The position numbers were made by a program, and so were the translations under genes. Positions 42,193 to 55,707 of a stretch of 64,000 bases of DNA are shown piece after piece; the stretch's first letter is position 1, and each line of letters opens with the position of its first letter. The notes under the pieces were generated by a model. The model saw nothing but the letters and a program-made list of their open reading frames with translations. It was not told the origin of the DNA and did not search any database. Source of the DNA: Glandiceps talaboti. Taxonomy: Eukaryota > Hemichordata > Enteropneusta > Spengelidae. The stretch is taken from positions 26,480,880 through 26,544,879 of the forward strand of contig NC_135551.1 in NCBI RefSeq assembly GCF_964340395.1, given 5' to 3'.

Positions 42193-45100
42193 TTATTTCG
42201 AGGGATACGTTATCTAGAGGCCTTAGGTAGAATTTGGAAATGCACCTTGAAAAGGAACTTTTTGTTGATGACGGATTCAGATAAACGACGAGTGAACACT
42301 TGAATGGGTGGACGGTGTAGTAAAATTAATGACACGCATGCGCTCGGGCAATATTACAATTTAGTGTCATAGCTACCATGCCCCACGCCTCTTGCAGATT
42401 GTAAACATTGTATAGATTATGAATTACTTATTACCCATTAAGTAATTTGAAGAAGGAAAAATATTACATATTGAAAGCAGATGTCGTACAATACCTTCGT
42501 GCAATTAAAGTGGCCATATGGATGAGTATTGGGTATCTATTTTCAAATTGGATTTTCGATTTCTAAAACAATTATTTTATCATGATGGTTTCCTACTTGA
42601 AGAATTAAATGTTAAACAAAATCGGACGTCCTTCCTGGACCCTGAATGAATTGCGAAATTAATAATTCTAGTGTAAAAAATTTTTTTTATTATACGAACA
42701 CTAACAAACTTTACACATTTTGTTTAGCTGTTTACAATGTATTGAACTGCAAACTGTAACAGATTTTCCAAGTATTAAGCCATGATAACATTCTATTAAG
42801 AATGATTTTAAAAATATATATTAAGTTCCCAGTCCTCATCCATATGGCCACTTCAATTAAAATTCAGAATATGAGTTCCATGTCTGTAAAAAGAGGTTGA
42901 TAATCACATAAAGAACGGTAATGGTATACGTAAAATAAAATGAACATATCACCAATACTATTACATGATATAGTCAACTAAAAATAGAAGATTTACTAGG
43001 TAGGGTACACAAACAATTATTATTCCAAGTGATTTAACGCAATTTAACATCGCGGTGATTACAGAGTAGCTACTTAATCATGGCAGACAGGAAGGAAAGC
43101 CTTTATAGGCATAGACATGAATAAGCCATTTCAATTTTGTGTACTGTTTTAGACTGATATTACAGTTCACAACATGCTTTACTGGGGTAACAACTACCGT
43201 AAATTCATTGCCGTGCGTGACAACTATTGTAAATTATGACATTGATGTCACTAATGCTTAACATTTCTTACAAAGCCGAATCAATACTTTATTAAGGTAT
43301 GTTACTCACCATTCGATTCCGTCCATGACACTATATGTGTGAGCTGATAAACCCTTTCCATAATAATCATGTGCTATAGATTATAGCACAGTATGACCGT
43401 CTATATTTCTTGTTATCACACGGTTTCATTATAATAATAATAATTGCAATTCAACCTTTTAGGGTGACACCTAAATATTAATCAGTCACCGTCCTCGTAA
43501 TCAGCAATACAACTAACATGGTTCAGCGTATCACCGTGTCAATAGATGAGTTCAACCCCGCATTCTAGTGATTTACGATTTTTTTGCTATTTAAAGACCA
43601 TTGTGATTATACGACATTAAATCTATTCGCAAATCAATGACACTTTAGAAATCTGCTTCTAGTTGTAACCTTGAACCTTTAGATGATTTACAAAGGACTT
43701 TAGTGAATTTCTCAAGAGTATGACAATTAATTTACGTTATCTGAAACTTCTCTTGTTTAAGTGCATCCCCAGACACTAATAGTCAAAGGTCTAACTGCCA
43801 TATATTTCTTTCGAACTGCAGAAATATGGACTGCAGGAGAAGATAGCACCAAAGTATGTTAATATTCTAACTGTTCTTAGTCGTATATGCATAAGTATGC
43901 TTTGGTATAATAACAATGAAGAGTAACCGTACATATTTTTGTAATAGAGGTCAAATGTTATCAAAATTTAGCCATTTCAGAATCCATTATGGTACATAGC
44001 CGAATATTATATTCTCTCTATTGGAAAATAAAAGATTACTTTTTAAAACCGAACGATTGACTGCAATTTTCTCTTATTATTTTAAACGAGGGACAAAAAC
44101 TACGAAAGCTTCCCTTTGGCAAAGAAGAGAGAGATTCTAAGAAATTTTATTTCCAGTGAAATTCGTCATCAAGGCACTGTCTATCTTAATACACAGAATG
44201 GAAAAGAGAATACTCTTGACCATGACTTACTGTGTTATATTCTGTTCTAGGGACGATTCATTTCATACATACATATTTACTTGTGAAGGAACATGATTGA
44301 GTAGTTTTTATCTGATGAACGCCAATGCTATCGATGACTAAATGACATTACTGGTGAATGATATGGAGAGTAAATTGTAATTTTAATACATCCAAAATCA
44401 CATCTAAAAGCCATTATCGAACTCTAAAATTAGGCATTAGAACGTAGTATCAAACTCGACAAATCTTTCTTCCAGTCATCAACTACTAGAAATGTTGGTT
44501 TGTTAACATATATTTTAACCTGTCATTATTAGTGATACGGTGACTACGTGACCTGAATGACGTACATTTATTTATTCATTTCCGATTTCTTTCTGTGTTC
44601 ATTCGACTTTGTCACTGATGATATTGTGGCAGGTGGGTAAACCAGTTATGTTGCCATATTGCTGTGAAAACACTACAGTTTTTTGATGATGTCACGCAGT
44701 GAAAAATAATTCTTTCTGTTGTTATTGTACGTATGCATAAGTTCCAATTCTGGTGTAAAATGACATTGTTTTAATTTGCACACTATAAACTGCTCCTTCA
44801 ATCTGCTATTTACACAGTCGTTAGAAGGTAGTGTTATAAAAAAACGGTATTTGGAACCATGCTATCATTTTGATAATGGTGCCCAAGAGAGTATACACTA
44901 TTAACGAATCGTGAACAACTACATAATAGTAAAGCGCCCGAACTGAAACATTGAACAATGCTAAAATAGTAGAATAAGGCAAGATTTTTCAAGTCTTTCA
45001 ACAACAGCAGTAAGTACTGAGATGTTTGAAAATTGCCGCTGCGTATTTTGAATCTGTTGAGAAAGTGTAACTATGATTAAATAATCCTTCAAACACTCGT

Positions 45101-45652
45101 CCTCCACTTATGGTACATAGTTGTAAATCCGCCTGTTAACACAGGAAATGTCATATCCCCTGAGAAATAGCTTTCAAGGAATTTAACGGTTTTTTTGTCA
45201 CTAGAGATCGGTCGTGACATCAATGCCATTCAAACCCCATATACGTTAACTATTCAAATTCTATGAATAATGACTGGTCCATATAGGTAATTACATAAAG
45301 TTATAAAGGGTGATATTATCCCATACCTTCTAGCTAATACTTTCGTCACATGTGAGGTAACGTGATCACCAATCATACGTCATTCATTTGTCACCGATGG
45401 AGATTAATCTTATGTGATACCTATACCTGAATGCTGTAATTATTAGCGAAATGTTCTCCTTTGTCAAGATATATGATCGTATCACGCAAGCCTTCTCCCC
45501 AGATTGTTTTTATTAAATGTGCCTCGAGAGAGAGATAAGCATTTTCAATATAAAAAATATAAACTAATCATGATATATTAATTGGAACGGTAATTGACTA
45601 TCCTAGGCAATTCAAAAAAAATCGTACATATCCAATGGTTTTGTTTTGTAAG

Positions 45653-45656
<4 letters not shown>
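42193..45656. other. noncoding interval
   Basis: No gene supported. A short hairpin TGTGCTATA/TATAGCACA around GAT lies at 43370-43390. Confidence 0.45.
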
Positions 45657-45733
<77 letters not shown>

Positions 45734-45750
45734 ATATATATATATGTGAA

Positions 45751-45777
<27 letters not shown>
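45657..45777. repeat. (TA)n and (GT)n array, left flank of a TIR element
   Basis: A (TA)n tract of about 65 bp is followed by interrupted TA sequence to about 45745, then a (GT)n tract to 45777. Confidence 0.96.
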
Positions 45778-45782
<5 letters not shown>

Positions 45783-46201
45783 ACTCAATCTGTGAAATTG
45801 CCCAATTCATGAAGTGGGTAGGTAACTGTGCCCAGTTTATGAAATAGTTAATCGTGTTGCCCAGGTTATGAAGTGGGTATGGTAAGATATGCCCAGTACA
45901 TGAAATGAGCATCTTTTATAGGACACACACAAAAAAGAATAAGAATCAAACAACTTTATTGTCATGTGTTTACAAACTCATCACTTCACAATTCTTATTT
46001 TATAATAATTCAGTGTAGCTTGTGTTTTTAATAGAGTTCGATAATTAACACCCCAGTTCAAAACTCTTCCCAAAAAATTTAATTTCGCTCCTTTTAGATC
46101 ATAACCTATACTCTCATTTGCATAAGGTTGACTATTTCATGAACTGGGCAAAGTTATATGCACATTTAATGAATTGGGCATTTTCACGGATTGTGTGTAA
46201 C
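45778..46201. mobile_element. nonautonomous TIR element inside (TA)n, with about 30-bp subrepeats
   Basis: The terminal inverted repeats of about 75 bp (45778-45853 and 46127-46201) share GTTACAC-CAATC-GTGAAA, TGCCCAATTCAT and GCCCAG(T)TYATGAAATAGT, at roughly 80 percent identity. The left side holds four tandem units starting at 45799, 45829, 45858 and 45890, of the form TGCCCARTTYATGAARTRGG, and the right terminal repeat holds two more in inverted orientation. The core is AT-rich with no open frame. (TA)n arrays border the element on both sides, as in the rice Micron family, which inserts into (TA)n. The transposase is unknown. Confidence 0.75.
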
Positions 46202-46219
46202 ATATATATATATATATAT

Positions 46220-46300
<81 letters not shown>

Positions 46301-46318
46301 TATGTGCGTATCTATATA

Positions 46319-46357
<39 letters not shown>

Positions 46358-46378
46358 TTATATATATATATATATACA
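46202..46378. repeat. (TA)n array, right flank of the TIR element
   Basis: About 175 bp of TA dinucleotides with a few interruptions (AACA, ACTATGTGCG, TTTATA). Confidence 0.96.
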
Positions 46379-49300
46379 TAGTTACCATATTACATCCACG
46401 ATAACACCATATTATATATTTACATATATATATATTTGATCACCCCGCCCTCTGAAATATAATAACGAAAATTGCAATCTCATCGCGTTTGATCACGAAC
46501 AGCAACACACACAAAGAAACCCATTTCATACAATTCGGTAATTATCATGTATTCTGATGTGTATGCAATTTTTCATTACTCCCCCTCGGCTACCTGCGTT
46601 TCAAATCATGAACAATATCATAAATTCATCTTTTGATGTTACTGATATAATCGTCTCTTCAGGAACGAAATGTAGGCGAAAATTATATGAATGACAGTCA
46701 TTTGGATAGTAAAAATCTGTAACATTTATTTATTTTTAAATTCTATAGTGTGTGTTTTGTAGTAGACGCAAAGATTCGCTCTTTCAGAAATACTAATGGT
46801 ACACATTTTCATCAAGGTATCAACTGTTTGCTGAAAGATCTCTCTAAGGCATGCTAATAGGTAACATTTCAATTGTGTTAATTTTGGTATCAAAGTTGTT
46901 AGGAATAGGGTTTCCCAAGGTATGATTTTGGCGTCGTATTAATATTGTATGTGTATTTCATTTCCCTGAAGGTATGATCGGCGTGATTCTATTGTAAATG
47001 ACGCCTTCGTTAGCGAGCAATTCAGTGGCAAGTTTCGTAAATGTATATGGTTTCTAAACAGCAAGTAAAAAGTAAGCTGCAGAATACTGTATTTATATCA
47101 GGCTGAATTGCTCGCTCTTCTACTACCTAATTTGTTGCTAGTAAGTCTTAAAGAAAGACTAAGGCAGTTGATGAATTAGACAGTTTGAAACACATAATAC
47201 ACGTAATAAAACTATATCTTATACTGAAAAAGTGTATTAATGCGTAAACTCGGTAATTGGTGAATATTTAGAAATCCTTATGTCTGGTCATGTATTCAGA
47301 AGAACTTGTTTCAAAAACAATTTCTCAAATGTGTAGCATTAGTAAATATCAAACCATGTTATCAAAAACGTGAACTATTATTTTCAAAACACAGGTTAAT
47401 TGTATAGACGTTATTTTCTGAATGTGTGTTTTGAAGCCATCAAAAATGTTGAATGTTGTCAGATCGATAGAATAAGAATTATTAAGGATCATATGATTAG
47501 TTATATATCGTTATCGTCATTCAATATTCAAGGTGTAAGGAAATTGTATACAACATGCAACAATTATGTAGACATATATGGGCTAAGTAGACTGCGATAT
47601 GAACGAAATGAAGCCCATCAATAACTTTCTCAAATCACTACGTTCATTACTAGCTAAGACAATATCACCCACACCTGGTTTGAATCTGTATTCTTTACGG
47701 TTTTCTGCTGTATAGGGATTACCAAAATATATAAGATAGATATCTTTTTATTCTACTGTTTCCCCCCTAGCATCTGGACTTAATTGCAAACGATACCCAA
47801 GTGGGCACAATTGATGTAATATCATGATATATGTATGCAAATTTGATATATTTCCCATTAGCGATAGATCAATTCTTCATAGCAACACAGGGTAGAACTG
47901 TATTACACTGTGTATAGCCATTGGCTAAGATTAACGTTTGATGCATTTCTTAGCTTTAATAGCAAATATAGTTTTATAGCAGTACAAGGCAAAATTCAGG
48001 AGAAAAGGGTCGCAGGATCAATATTATCCTGTTATCGATGGCATTCCTCGCAAGTCGTTTGTATTATGCATGTCATTTACTAACTTGATAAATTGTATAG
48101 CTGCATGTTTTGAAGAAATGACTATTGTGTGCAAAGTGGGAATATGATGACCTAGAAAGATATGACATGATGGACAAAGTTTGAGAGGAATCGTAGGCGG
48201 AATACATAAAATAATGCAAGATAGACACGGTATCGATTTGTTGTTGCTTTGAGCATCTCACGTAGACGGAGGAATGGATTCCCCATTTCGACTCTTCATT
48301 AAGCACACTTTTGAGACGCTTCAATAAATTTAATTCGTCTTCTAGAATTTTGTGACTTGTTCAAGGGTATTGACGGCTTACAAGTGTTCATTTGACTGGG
48401 AGTGTGGAACTGGCGTGTTGATTACACACACTTGTTAATAAGAATGGATTCAATTCAAGATCCAATCAAGATTACGTATCGGCTTCGACATGTTTGTGAT
48501 CTGCCCCCTGAAATGTAATTTCAAGACGGTGTGAAAGAGTCTTGTGGATGCAATATTTCAATAGTTTCACTTTCAAGGAGATGTTTTCTTTTCCTCCGGT
48601 TGAAGCGAGAATAACGTGTTTAATAAACTTCGCGACTTATTGACGACAGACCTTTTAAATTGATACAATTTCTTAGATTAAAGTACGGATATATCTAGTT
48701 TAGTTTAAAAGGTTCTATCAGTTCATTCGACTGTCACTGGAGCTAAGTAGGTAAAATACAGTGTTGTCAAGCTTTATGTATTAAGTAGAATATTATACAC
48801 TGTTAGGTTAATATCAACTTGTGACAATCAAGATGAAAGACTCTATTTATTGATTGAAATGTTTTAGCCAGATAATATAGGTGTACACATTTATATACAG
48901 TAGTAGAACATGGCATGAGCAGTAGCAAATGCGACATTTCATTCATAGCATGAAAATTCTGGTTGATAATGATTTTGGAAGTTTAAGCACACTTGGCTTC
49001 AATAGTATATACAGTTTGTGCTATACATGAGGTAACCCTTCACGGATACTAAATTGAAGTTCAAGGTCACAATGCATATTGGTAACAGAAAGTTCAATAT
49101 CAGTAACATGGCGTCACGTCTATTATAGTTTTGTACACAATATACAAATAATTCATTTAATAACAAAAGGCAAACATTCTGGGGTATATAATCAGGTTCC
49201 AAAACTTCAACTTGGGTATGTGCCTACTACACATGTGCTAACGTGACACTATTAGCAGCCATATAAATGGGTGTAGTTTGCTTGAAACATCTTTCAATGA

Positions 49301-49689
49301 AACATGTTATGAACCTCTTATCCCTACAAACAATGAAAACGTTTGCAAAACATTTCCAAAGTTAATGCCCGAGACTGTATATCTCTCGATTCCTACACAG
49401 AAGTTTCAAAACACTGCTATGCATTGCACTGTTACTCTTCTACAACAACGACAGTTGTGTATTAATATACACTATCATCGTAAGAAGTTAAATTCACCAA
49501 ACATTATTTCTCGTGCATTTGGAAAAATATGGCTTTGTTCAACTGTTTGCACGTTAACTACAAATATTAGATATATTAAGGGTTAAATCAAACATTGAAA
49601 AAAATGAAGACAGCGTCATACAATATGAATGTTGCATAACACGGCAATGTCAAGATTCTAATTCCAATATTTCCACATGCCAAAAATGT
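46379..49689. other. noncoding interval
   Basis: No gene supported. Open frames up to 102 codons (49278-49586) have no recognisable domain. The inverted-repeat pair at 47012-47116 is listed separately. Confidence 0.4.
47012..47116. repeat. short inverted-repeat pair, 14-bp arms
   Basis: AGCGAGCAATTCAG at 47012-47025 and its exact reverse complement at 47103-47116 bound a 105-bp segment. MITE-sized, but no target duplication is visible. Confidence 0.5.
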
Positions 49690-50545
49690 GTTACCTAATT
49701 GAGGGCGTAGTATTGAAGTTTATCATTGTGTCCTGTTATTCTTGTATACAAACCCCTTGTCACTGTAACTGAGCAGTTATCAGTGTTGTTCAATACCTTG
49801 AAAACCTGCATCATGTCCCTTCTGATATGATGCGCCGAGTTTCCATGTTGTAAGTCTAAGCAAATCAAGCCTTTCAGTGTATATTTTGCCATGACATTTT
49901 GTTATTAACTTAATAACACATTGTTGAACGTTTTCGTCGGAAGAAAAGTTTTTTTTTCAACCGTGGAGCCCAGGTTTGAGATGCATAATCTATATGTGTT
50001 GTGACAAATTACTTGTATAAATACATAATCATTTCCTTAGTATGGAGTGTGAGCCTTCTTTTAATCACGCCAATGATCCTGGCTGCTCTTAGAACAGCTT
50101 CAGAACACTGCTTACTTGGTTTTAAACTGTTATGTATCATGACACCAACATCCTTTGCTTCTTCAACATCTTGCATAACTTTGCATGTACGAATATTGAA
50201 TTGCATCATCCATTTATCTGACCAGTCACTGATGTGTTTGAGATCCTTCTGTAGAGTCGATTGCCATGTAATTAATAAAAATAAGAAACAATACAGGCCG
50301 AAGAACAGATCCGTACGGCGCTCCACTGATTACTGGTTTCCTGTCTGAACCTTTACCATGTATCGCACAATACGTTGTCTTCTGCTGTCAAGCCATTCTG
50401 TAATCCTCCAGCAATGTCTCCTTCTATACTTTGTCCTTGCAAGTTGTAGTTTCTTGATAAACCTGCTGTATGGCACTTTATCAAATGCCCTGGCAAAGTC
50501 CAAATAGATAATGTCAACAAGCTTAATCATGTTCAAAAACAAGGT
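49690..50545 (-). pseudogene. non-LTR retrotransposon reverse-transcriptase remnant (CR1/jockey superfamily)
   Basis: The minus strand reads in order: VDIIYLDFARAFDKVPYSR, the RT motif A region (about 50510-50450); WLDSRRQR; a GSVL(R)PVLFLIFIN segment in another frame (about 50320-50270); LKHISDWSDKWMMQFN; a KDVGVMIHNSLK-type thumb segment; an HIDYASQTWAPRLKK-like segment near 49960; and a C-terminal RRDMMQVFKVLNN...RITGHNDKLQ region. The stretch between the PVLFLIFIN and LKHISDW segments, which should carry the catalytic ADD box, is deleted, and several frameshifts separate the pieces. The copy is 5'-truncated and dead. Motif A (FDKVP) differs from that of the LINE at 58.8 kb (FDTIDH), so it belongs to a separate lineage. 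Confidence 0.85.
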
Positions 50546-52341
50546 AGACTATCACTAATCTGTCTATTTTGTACCATTGCTAATCACGAGACTAGATCAC
50601 CTGATTATACACAATGTAATATACTTTGATTATAGCCAGAATTAATAGGATCATATCCTATCCTAATCCTAAATTATACTAACGGATATTTTGCACATTG
50701 CTTTATTTCTACTTATGCATTCTTATGGCTATATCTCCACAAATTAAACATAACTTAGTAATAAATTTTATTCGGTTTCCCCTATGATATAATAGTTAAT
50801 TCTACAAGACGGATAGGTGTCATCCTCGTTTGTTTACGACACCACACTGTGTAGCCAACAAACATAAGTCCGAAAATGCTCATTTTGAACATTATATTGG
50901 TACACTCAACATGTATGGGTTTTTGCGGTAGTATATCACTCGTTATGGTCGTAGAGACATTTTCTAAATGTGTCTATTTCTATAATCCATAACCAAGTGG
51001 AGAATAGTTTTCATGATCAGAGTTTATCATTATAGGCCTATCATTATCGGATTTATGAATGTAGTACCCATGAGATGGTACGATGCCACATATAAGGTTA
51101 GGCAAGAGTTCAGAAGAAACTATGGTTATTTTTATAAATTGATACAGAAAGGTAATGAAACAAAACAACTTTCGAACCTAGTGTATGGTGAACATCGAAT
51201 GGTCCCAAAATATTACCCTGGCAGATCACACAAAAATGGTAATGTCAGTAAAACTGGTACAGTAGCCACTACCATGCCAGGTATAGTAAAGTCGCTTTGG
51301 TATATGTAATAGGAAACGTTGGGTGCCCATACCTAGTATGTATAAAAGACACTTGAATCTAGTATATGCGCCTCAGACTCTAATCCCTAGTGACGTGGTG
51401 ATCTGTCGTGTCTAAAACATGTAGTGTCCATAATATGCTGTGTCCGTAACATATAGTGTGCAAAATGAAAGTACATATAGTTACACAATGATGACTTTAC
51501 AAATGAAGATTAACACAATAGGGACTTGCTGATTAACTTGTTTTCTAAACAATATGATTACTTTTAAATTTCTTACCGAACTTTCAATGTTTGCCCCGAG
51601 CAGATAAAGTAAAGCATTGATTTTGAAACAGCCGTAAATCAGTACATTTTATTCAAACGACATAACTTGTAACATGTTACCCAATTAGAGAATCATTATG
51701 TTGTGCCAAAGAAAACGTGCAACTTTAATGATATGGCATGCATACTAAATAAAGTCTATTCCTTACATATCATTTAAGAACAGCTTCTTCTACGTCTAGT
51801 ATGATTTACATAACCAATTAATACATTAGCCTCGAAGGTCTAGATTCGTCAATATATTGTATCCATTTATATGTGTACTCAAATATCACACTCGGAAGGA
51901 TATTTTCAGATTACATTTTACGAAAAGGCTAGCGGCTTCAATCTCTATTGCGATGTTACATTATACAAGAGGTCCTTGTAATTAAATTGATATCCCTGGT
52001 GTATTAAATATGGGCTATAATATGAGACTTAAAGTAAATATAAGTAAAAAAACAGGCGTGGTAATGATATGAAGCCCAAAACATAAGAAAATAGAATTTG
52101 CTTCCATATTTGTTATTTATCTTCTATAAACAATTATATATTTTTATATTTTTATATTGAGTTCTCTGATATTCAATGCACAATCGAGTCAAATCATACA
52201 GTGAATGACGGCGCAGTATGCTATCAAATCATTATGCCAGATAGAGAGTACGAATGTATCCTGCCAATGGCATCCCTAGAATGTCAAACAATCATTGACT
52301 ACAATGAATAAAATGAGAGACTAACAAGTGTTTTATTTATT
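50546..52341. other. noncoding interval
   Basis: No gene supported. The 98-codon plus-strand frame at 51013-51309 has no recognisable domain. Confidence 0.4.
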
Positions 52342-52757
52342 TTTTGTTTACTCATTGAAAGTTGCAATAAGTATTATTTTGTTTCCAGCTAGCAAAATAA
52401 ACAGTCACAAACAATGACATCCTAGAGATTAATAGAAGATACAGATACAGATATCGCGTTCATCATGCTTTTTTGTTTATTCACTGAAAGTTGCAATATG
52501 TTATTAAGTGCGGACAATAAGTATTATTTTGTTTCCAGCTAACACAAACAAAAAAGAGCTTAGAGATTAGCAGAAGATATAGATCACCAGATATTCCGTT
52601 CATCTTTATTTTTGTTTACAAACTGAAAATTGCAATATGTTATTTAATGCAGAAAATAAGTGTTATTTTGTTTCCAACCAATGACAATGAAGCAGTCACG
52701 GACAAAAGAGAGCCTAAAGATTAGCAGAAGATACAGATCACCAGATATCGCGTTCAA
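52342..52757 (+). repeat. three-unit tandem repeat, 129-148 bp per unit
   Basis: Units begin near 52342, 52471 and 52610. Each carries TTTTGTTTA, a GAAARTTGCAATA block, AAGTRTTATTTTGTTTCC, AGATTARYAGAAGATA and a terminal AGATATYSCGTTCA. Unit 1 lacks about 20 bp present in the other two. There is no shared open frame. Confidence 0.85.
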
Positions 52758-53314
52758 AGTGAACAGCCCATGTGAACTGGTTTATAATAATGTGAGTTTG
52801 ACTTATTGATACAATCTGTTCTGTCTTCCTCTTCTGCTTTATCAAATTGCCTTAATTCTCAACTCCTGGGTAATGGCATAGTAATATGGACAATGTAATT
52901 TTCAATCACTAATGATATATACTGCTTTCCAAATGTTCCCAATAGATCGTATGTTCAGGCATTTTACATTATCGTGGGTAATTCGGTTACTGTTTTCTCT
53001 GTGGACTGGATTCAAGATTATGACCCTAGAACTACAAGTGATTTGTAAAGTTTCGGTCGACTTTGTATAACTACGTTTCCGTAAATGTCTAGGGGTCTGT
53101 AAGGAATGCGATCTTCATGTAAATTGCTCTTTATTTTGATGTTACATCTAAGTAAATGAACACTTTATTACACCGCGTTTTTTGGGATTCATCATCATGC
53201 CTGTAAATATCAGACCTAGAAATATATGACCGACTTTGAAGAGAAAAAGTAACTTCTCGTAACAATGCACAAATATTAGCTAACCTTATTACGCCGCAAC
53301 ATTCGTGCACTATG

Positions 53315-53400
53315 AGCTGTCATTGGTCAGAATCGAAACACATTACCTTATTTAAATAGAGTATTGTCCGCGCGGAGACTGTTGCCCGGAACTATTTTCG
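53315..53400 (+). repeat. dispersed repeat, copy D
   Basis: Shortened relative of 42066-42192, starting AGCTGTCATTGGTCAGAAT and containing TTTAAATAGAGT, CCGCGCGG and GAGACTGTTGCCC. About 40 bp of copy C is missing in small gaps. Confidence 0.55.
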
Positions 53401-53875
53401 GCGAGGGCATCATCAAAAGTTTGGTAAAGGGTGGCAACCTTTGTGTAGGCACTCTAAATTGTGATATTGCACTCGCTGGCATAATATATAATATTGAGGT
53501 CAAACTACAATAAGTTATTACAAGGCGTGAAAAATAAAGTCAAACAGTCAGACTGATTTGTGCGTTACAACCTGTATAAGTCAAGGTCAAACAGATTTTA
53601 CACGTTTTGTCATTTGCCACATCAGTATGTATATCTAAAGGATCATTCTAATCAAAGCATATCTATTCGCTACTACACTCTACTTCCTCATTACCTTTTA
53701 TATCAGATGATCATATCAGGTATTCCTCCGGCTACATAAATCAAACTAGTAGAATGTACTATAGGGGTCACGCCAGCCCCTATGAATAAGGTCATGTCTG
53801 CATCCAATGAATAAGAGGCAAGATCAATAGTTCAATGTAGGAAAAGAATCTACATTCTTTTAGTTAGGCCTAAGA

Positions 53876-53911
53876 CCCCCAACCCCAACCATCCCACTCT
53901 ACCCCCCCCCC
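53876..53911 (-). other. G-quadruplex-capable tract
   Basis: On the minus strand four G-runs (10, 3, 4 and 5 G) are separated by loops of 6, 6 and 2 nt, meeting the usual G3+ with 1-7-nt loop rule. No gene is adjacent. Confidence 0.6.
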
Positions 53912-54995
53912 TTTAACTAGAGCCGCCAAAATTGATAACTGTTTTGGACAGCACAATCAATTTCAAATCAGTATGTAGTAGTATTTAGTGCTATGAATAC
54001 AAAGCTAGTATGTAGTGAGGAAATAATAGTGTTGTGTTGTCACGTTGACACTTTATTTTAGTGCCATTTATTTACAGCGAAAATTCTACTGTATCTCAAT
54101 TTGAAGACCTGTTTTAGAAATATTTGTATTTGTAAGGTACAAAGCAGATCCATTCAAAGTAAAATCATTTTTGTAGGATGAGAACTAAAATGGCTCAAAA
54201 GGCAAAGGTAAGCAAGTGTTGTTTTGAATGACTTAATATATTCCGATGTTGTATAAACCAGGAAGTTACAACAAAGGTTGAAATCATTATATCATCACTT
54301 GCCGCCAAGATTATAATCTTTCATCTTGCCGATATTGTTGAATTCTTATCTTATCTGAAAGACCAACATTGAAAATATTACAATATAACCGCATCACATC
54401 CGGAATTATTGTTTCTTTTACTTTCTAGAAGTTGGAAAGAATACATCCGGATGAATAATATAGTATCAGAAAACTACGCTACAAATCACAACACTATGTA
54501 TAATGAGGTATCATGAATCAAACAAACATTATAATTAGAAGACCTATCGCAGCTTTACAGATTCGCTATCATAATAATCACCACTTGAGTTCTCTAAGAG
54601 TCAATTTAAACAACTTTAGCATTTTAGTATATAATATCAACCATGTGATATAAGAAAAAAATACGGGTTCCGAATCAAATGTACAATTTCTCGAACAGGT
54701 AAAGATTTTGTATACATTTGTCTGTATATTAACAAATTCATTAGTACACTTTGTCAGTCATCATTACATGGATACAGTGAATTTTAATTTCTTGCTTTCC
54801 TTCATCGCAACATGAATGTAGTTTTCAAGAAGCAATGATCACCTGACTGTAATGTTGTACCGACATTTAGGATACCCTGTAATGCATTAAGTGTAAGGAT
54901 TGAGAGTTAATTAGGCCACACTGTATCATGACATATCCATTGTAATTATACATTCACTTTTACTACAAACACACAGGTCTCCGCCTACCTACCTG

Positions 54996-55707
54996 CCTAC
55001 ACATACATACATACATACATACATACATACATACATACCATACATACATACATACATACATACATACATACATACATACATACATACCATACATACCATA
55101 CATACATACATACATACCATACATACATACATACATACCATACATACATACATACATACATACATACCATACATACATACATACATACATACATACATAC
55201 CATACATACCATACATACATACATACATACCATACATACATACATACATACATACATACCATACATACATACATACATACATACATACCATACATACCAT
55301 ACATACATACATACATACCATACATACATACATACATACCATACATACATACATACATACATACATACCATACATACATACATACATACATACATACATA
55401 CATACATACATACATACATACCATACATACATACATACATACCATACATACATACATACATACATACATACATACATACATACATACATACATACATACA
55501 TACCATACATACATACATACATACCATACATACATACATACATACATACATACATACATACATACATACATACATACCATACATACATACATACATACAT
55601 ACATACATACATACATACATACATACATACATACATACATACATACATACATACATACATACATACATACATACATACATACATACATACATACATACAT
55701 ACATACC
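54996..55707. repeat. (CATA)n array with higher-order CC-marked structure
   Basis: About 710 bp of CATA units in which single-base expansions (CATAC before CATA) create 21 CC dinucleotides. The CC spacing is always 4k+1, and the pattern 9-21-21-29 occurs at 55087-55167 and again at 55288-55368, exactly 201 bp apart. The distal part (after about 55578) is pure for almost 130 bp. Minus-strand open frames of up to 269 codons are artefacts. Confidence 0.97.

Larger units (their letters stand above)
52758..54995. other. noncoding interval
   Basis: No gene supported. Contains dispersed repeat copy D and a C-rich/G-quadruplex tract, both listed separately. Confidence 0.45.
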
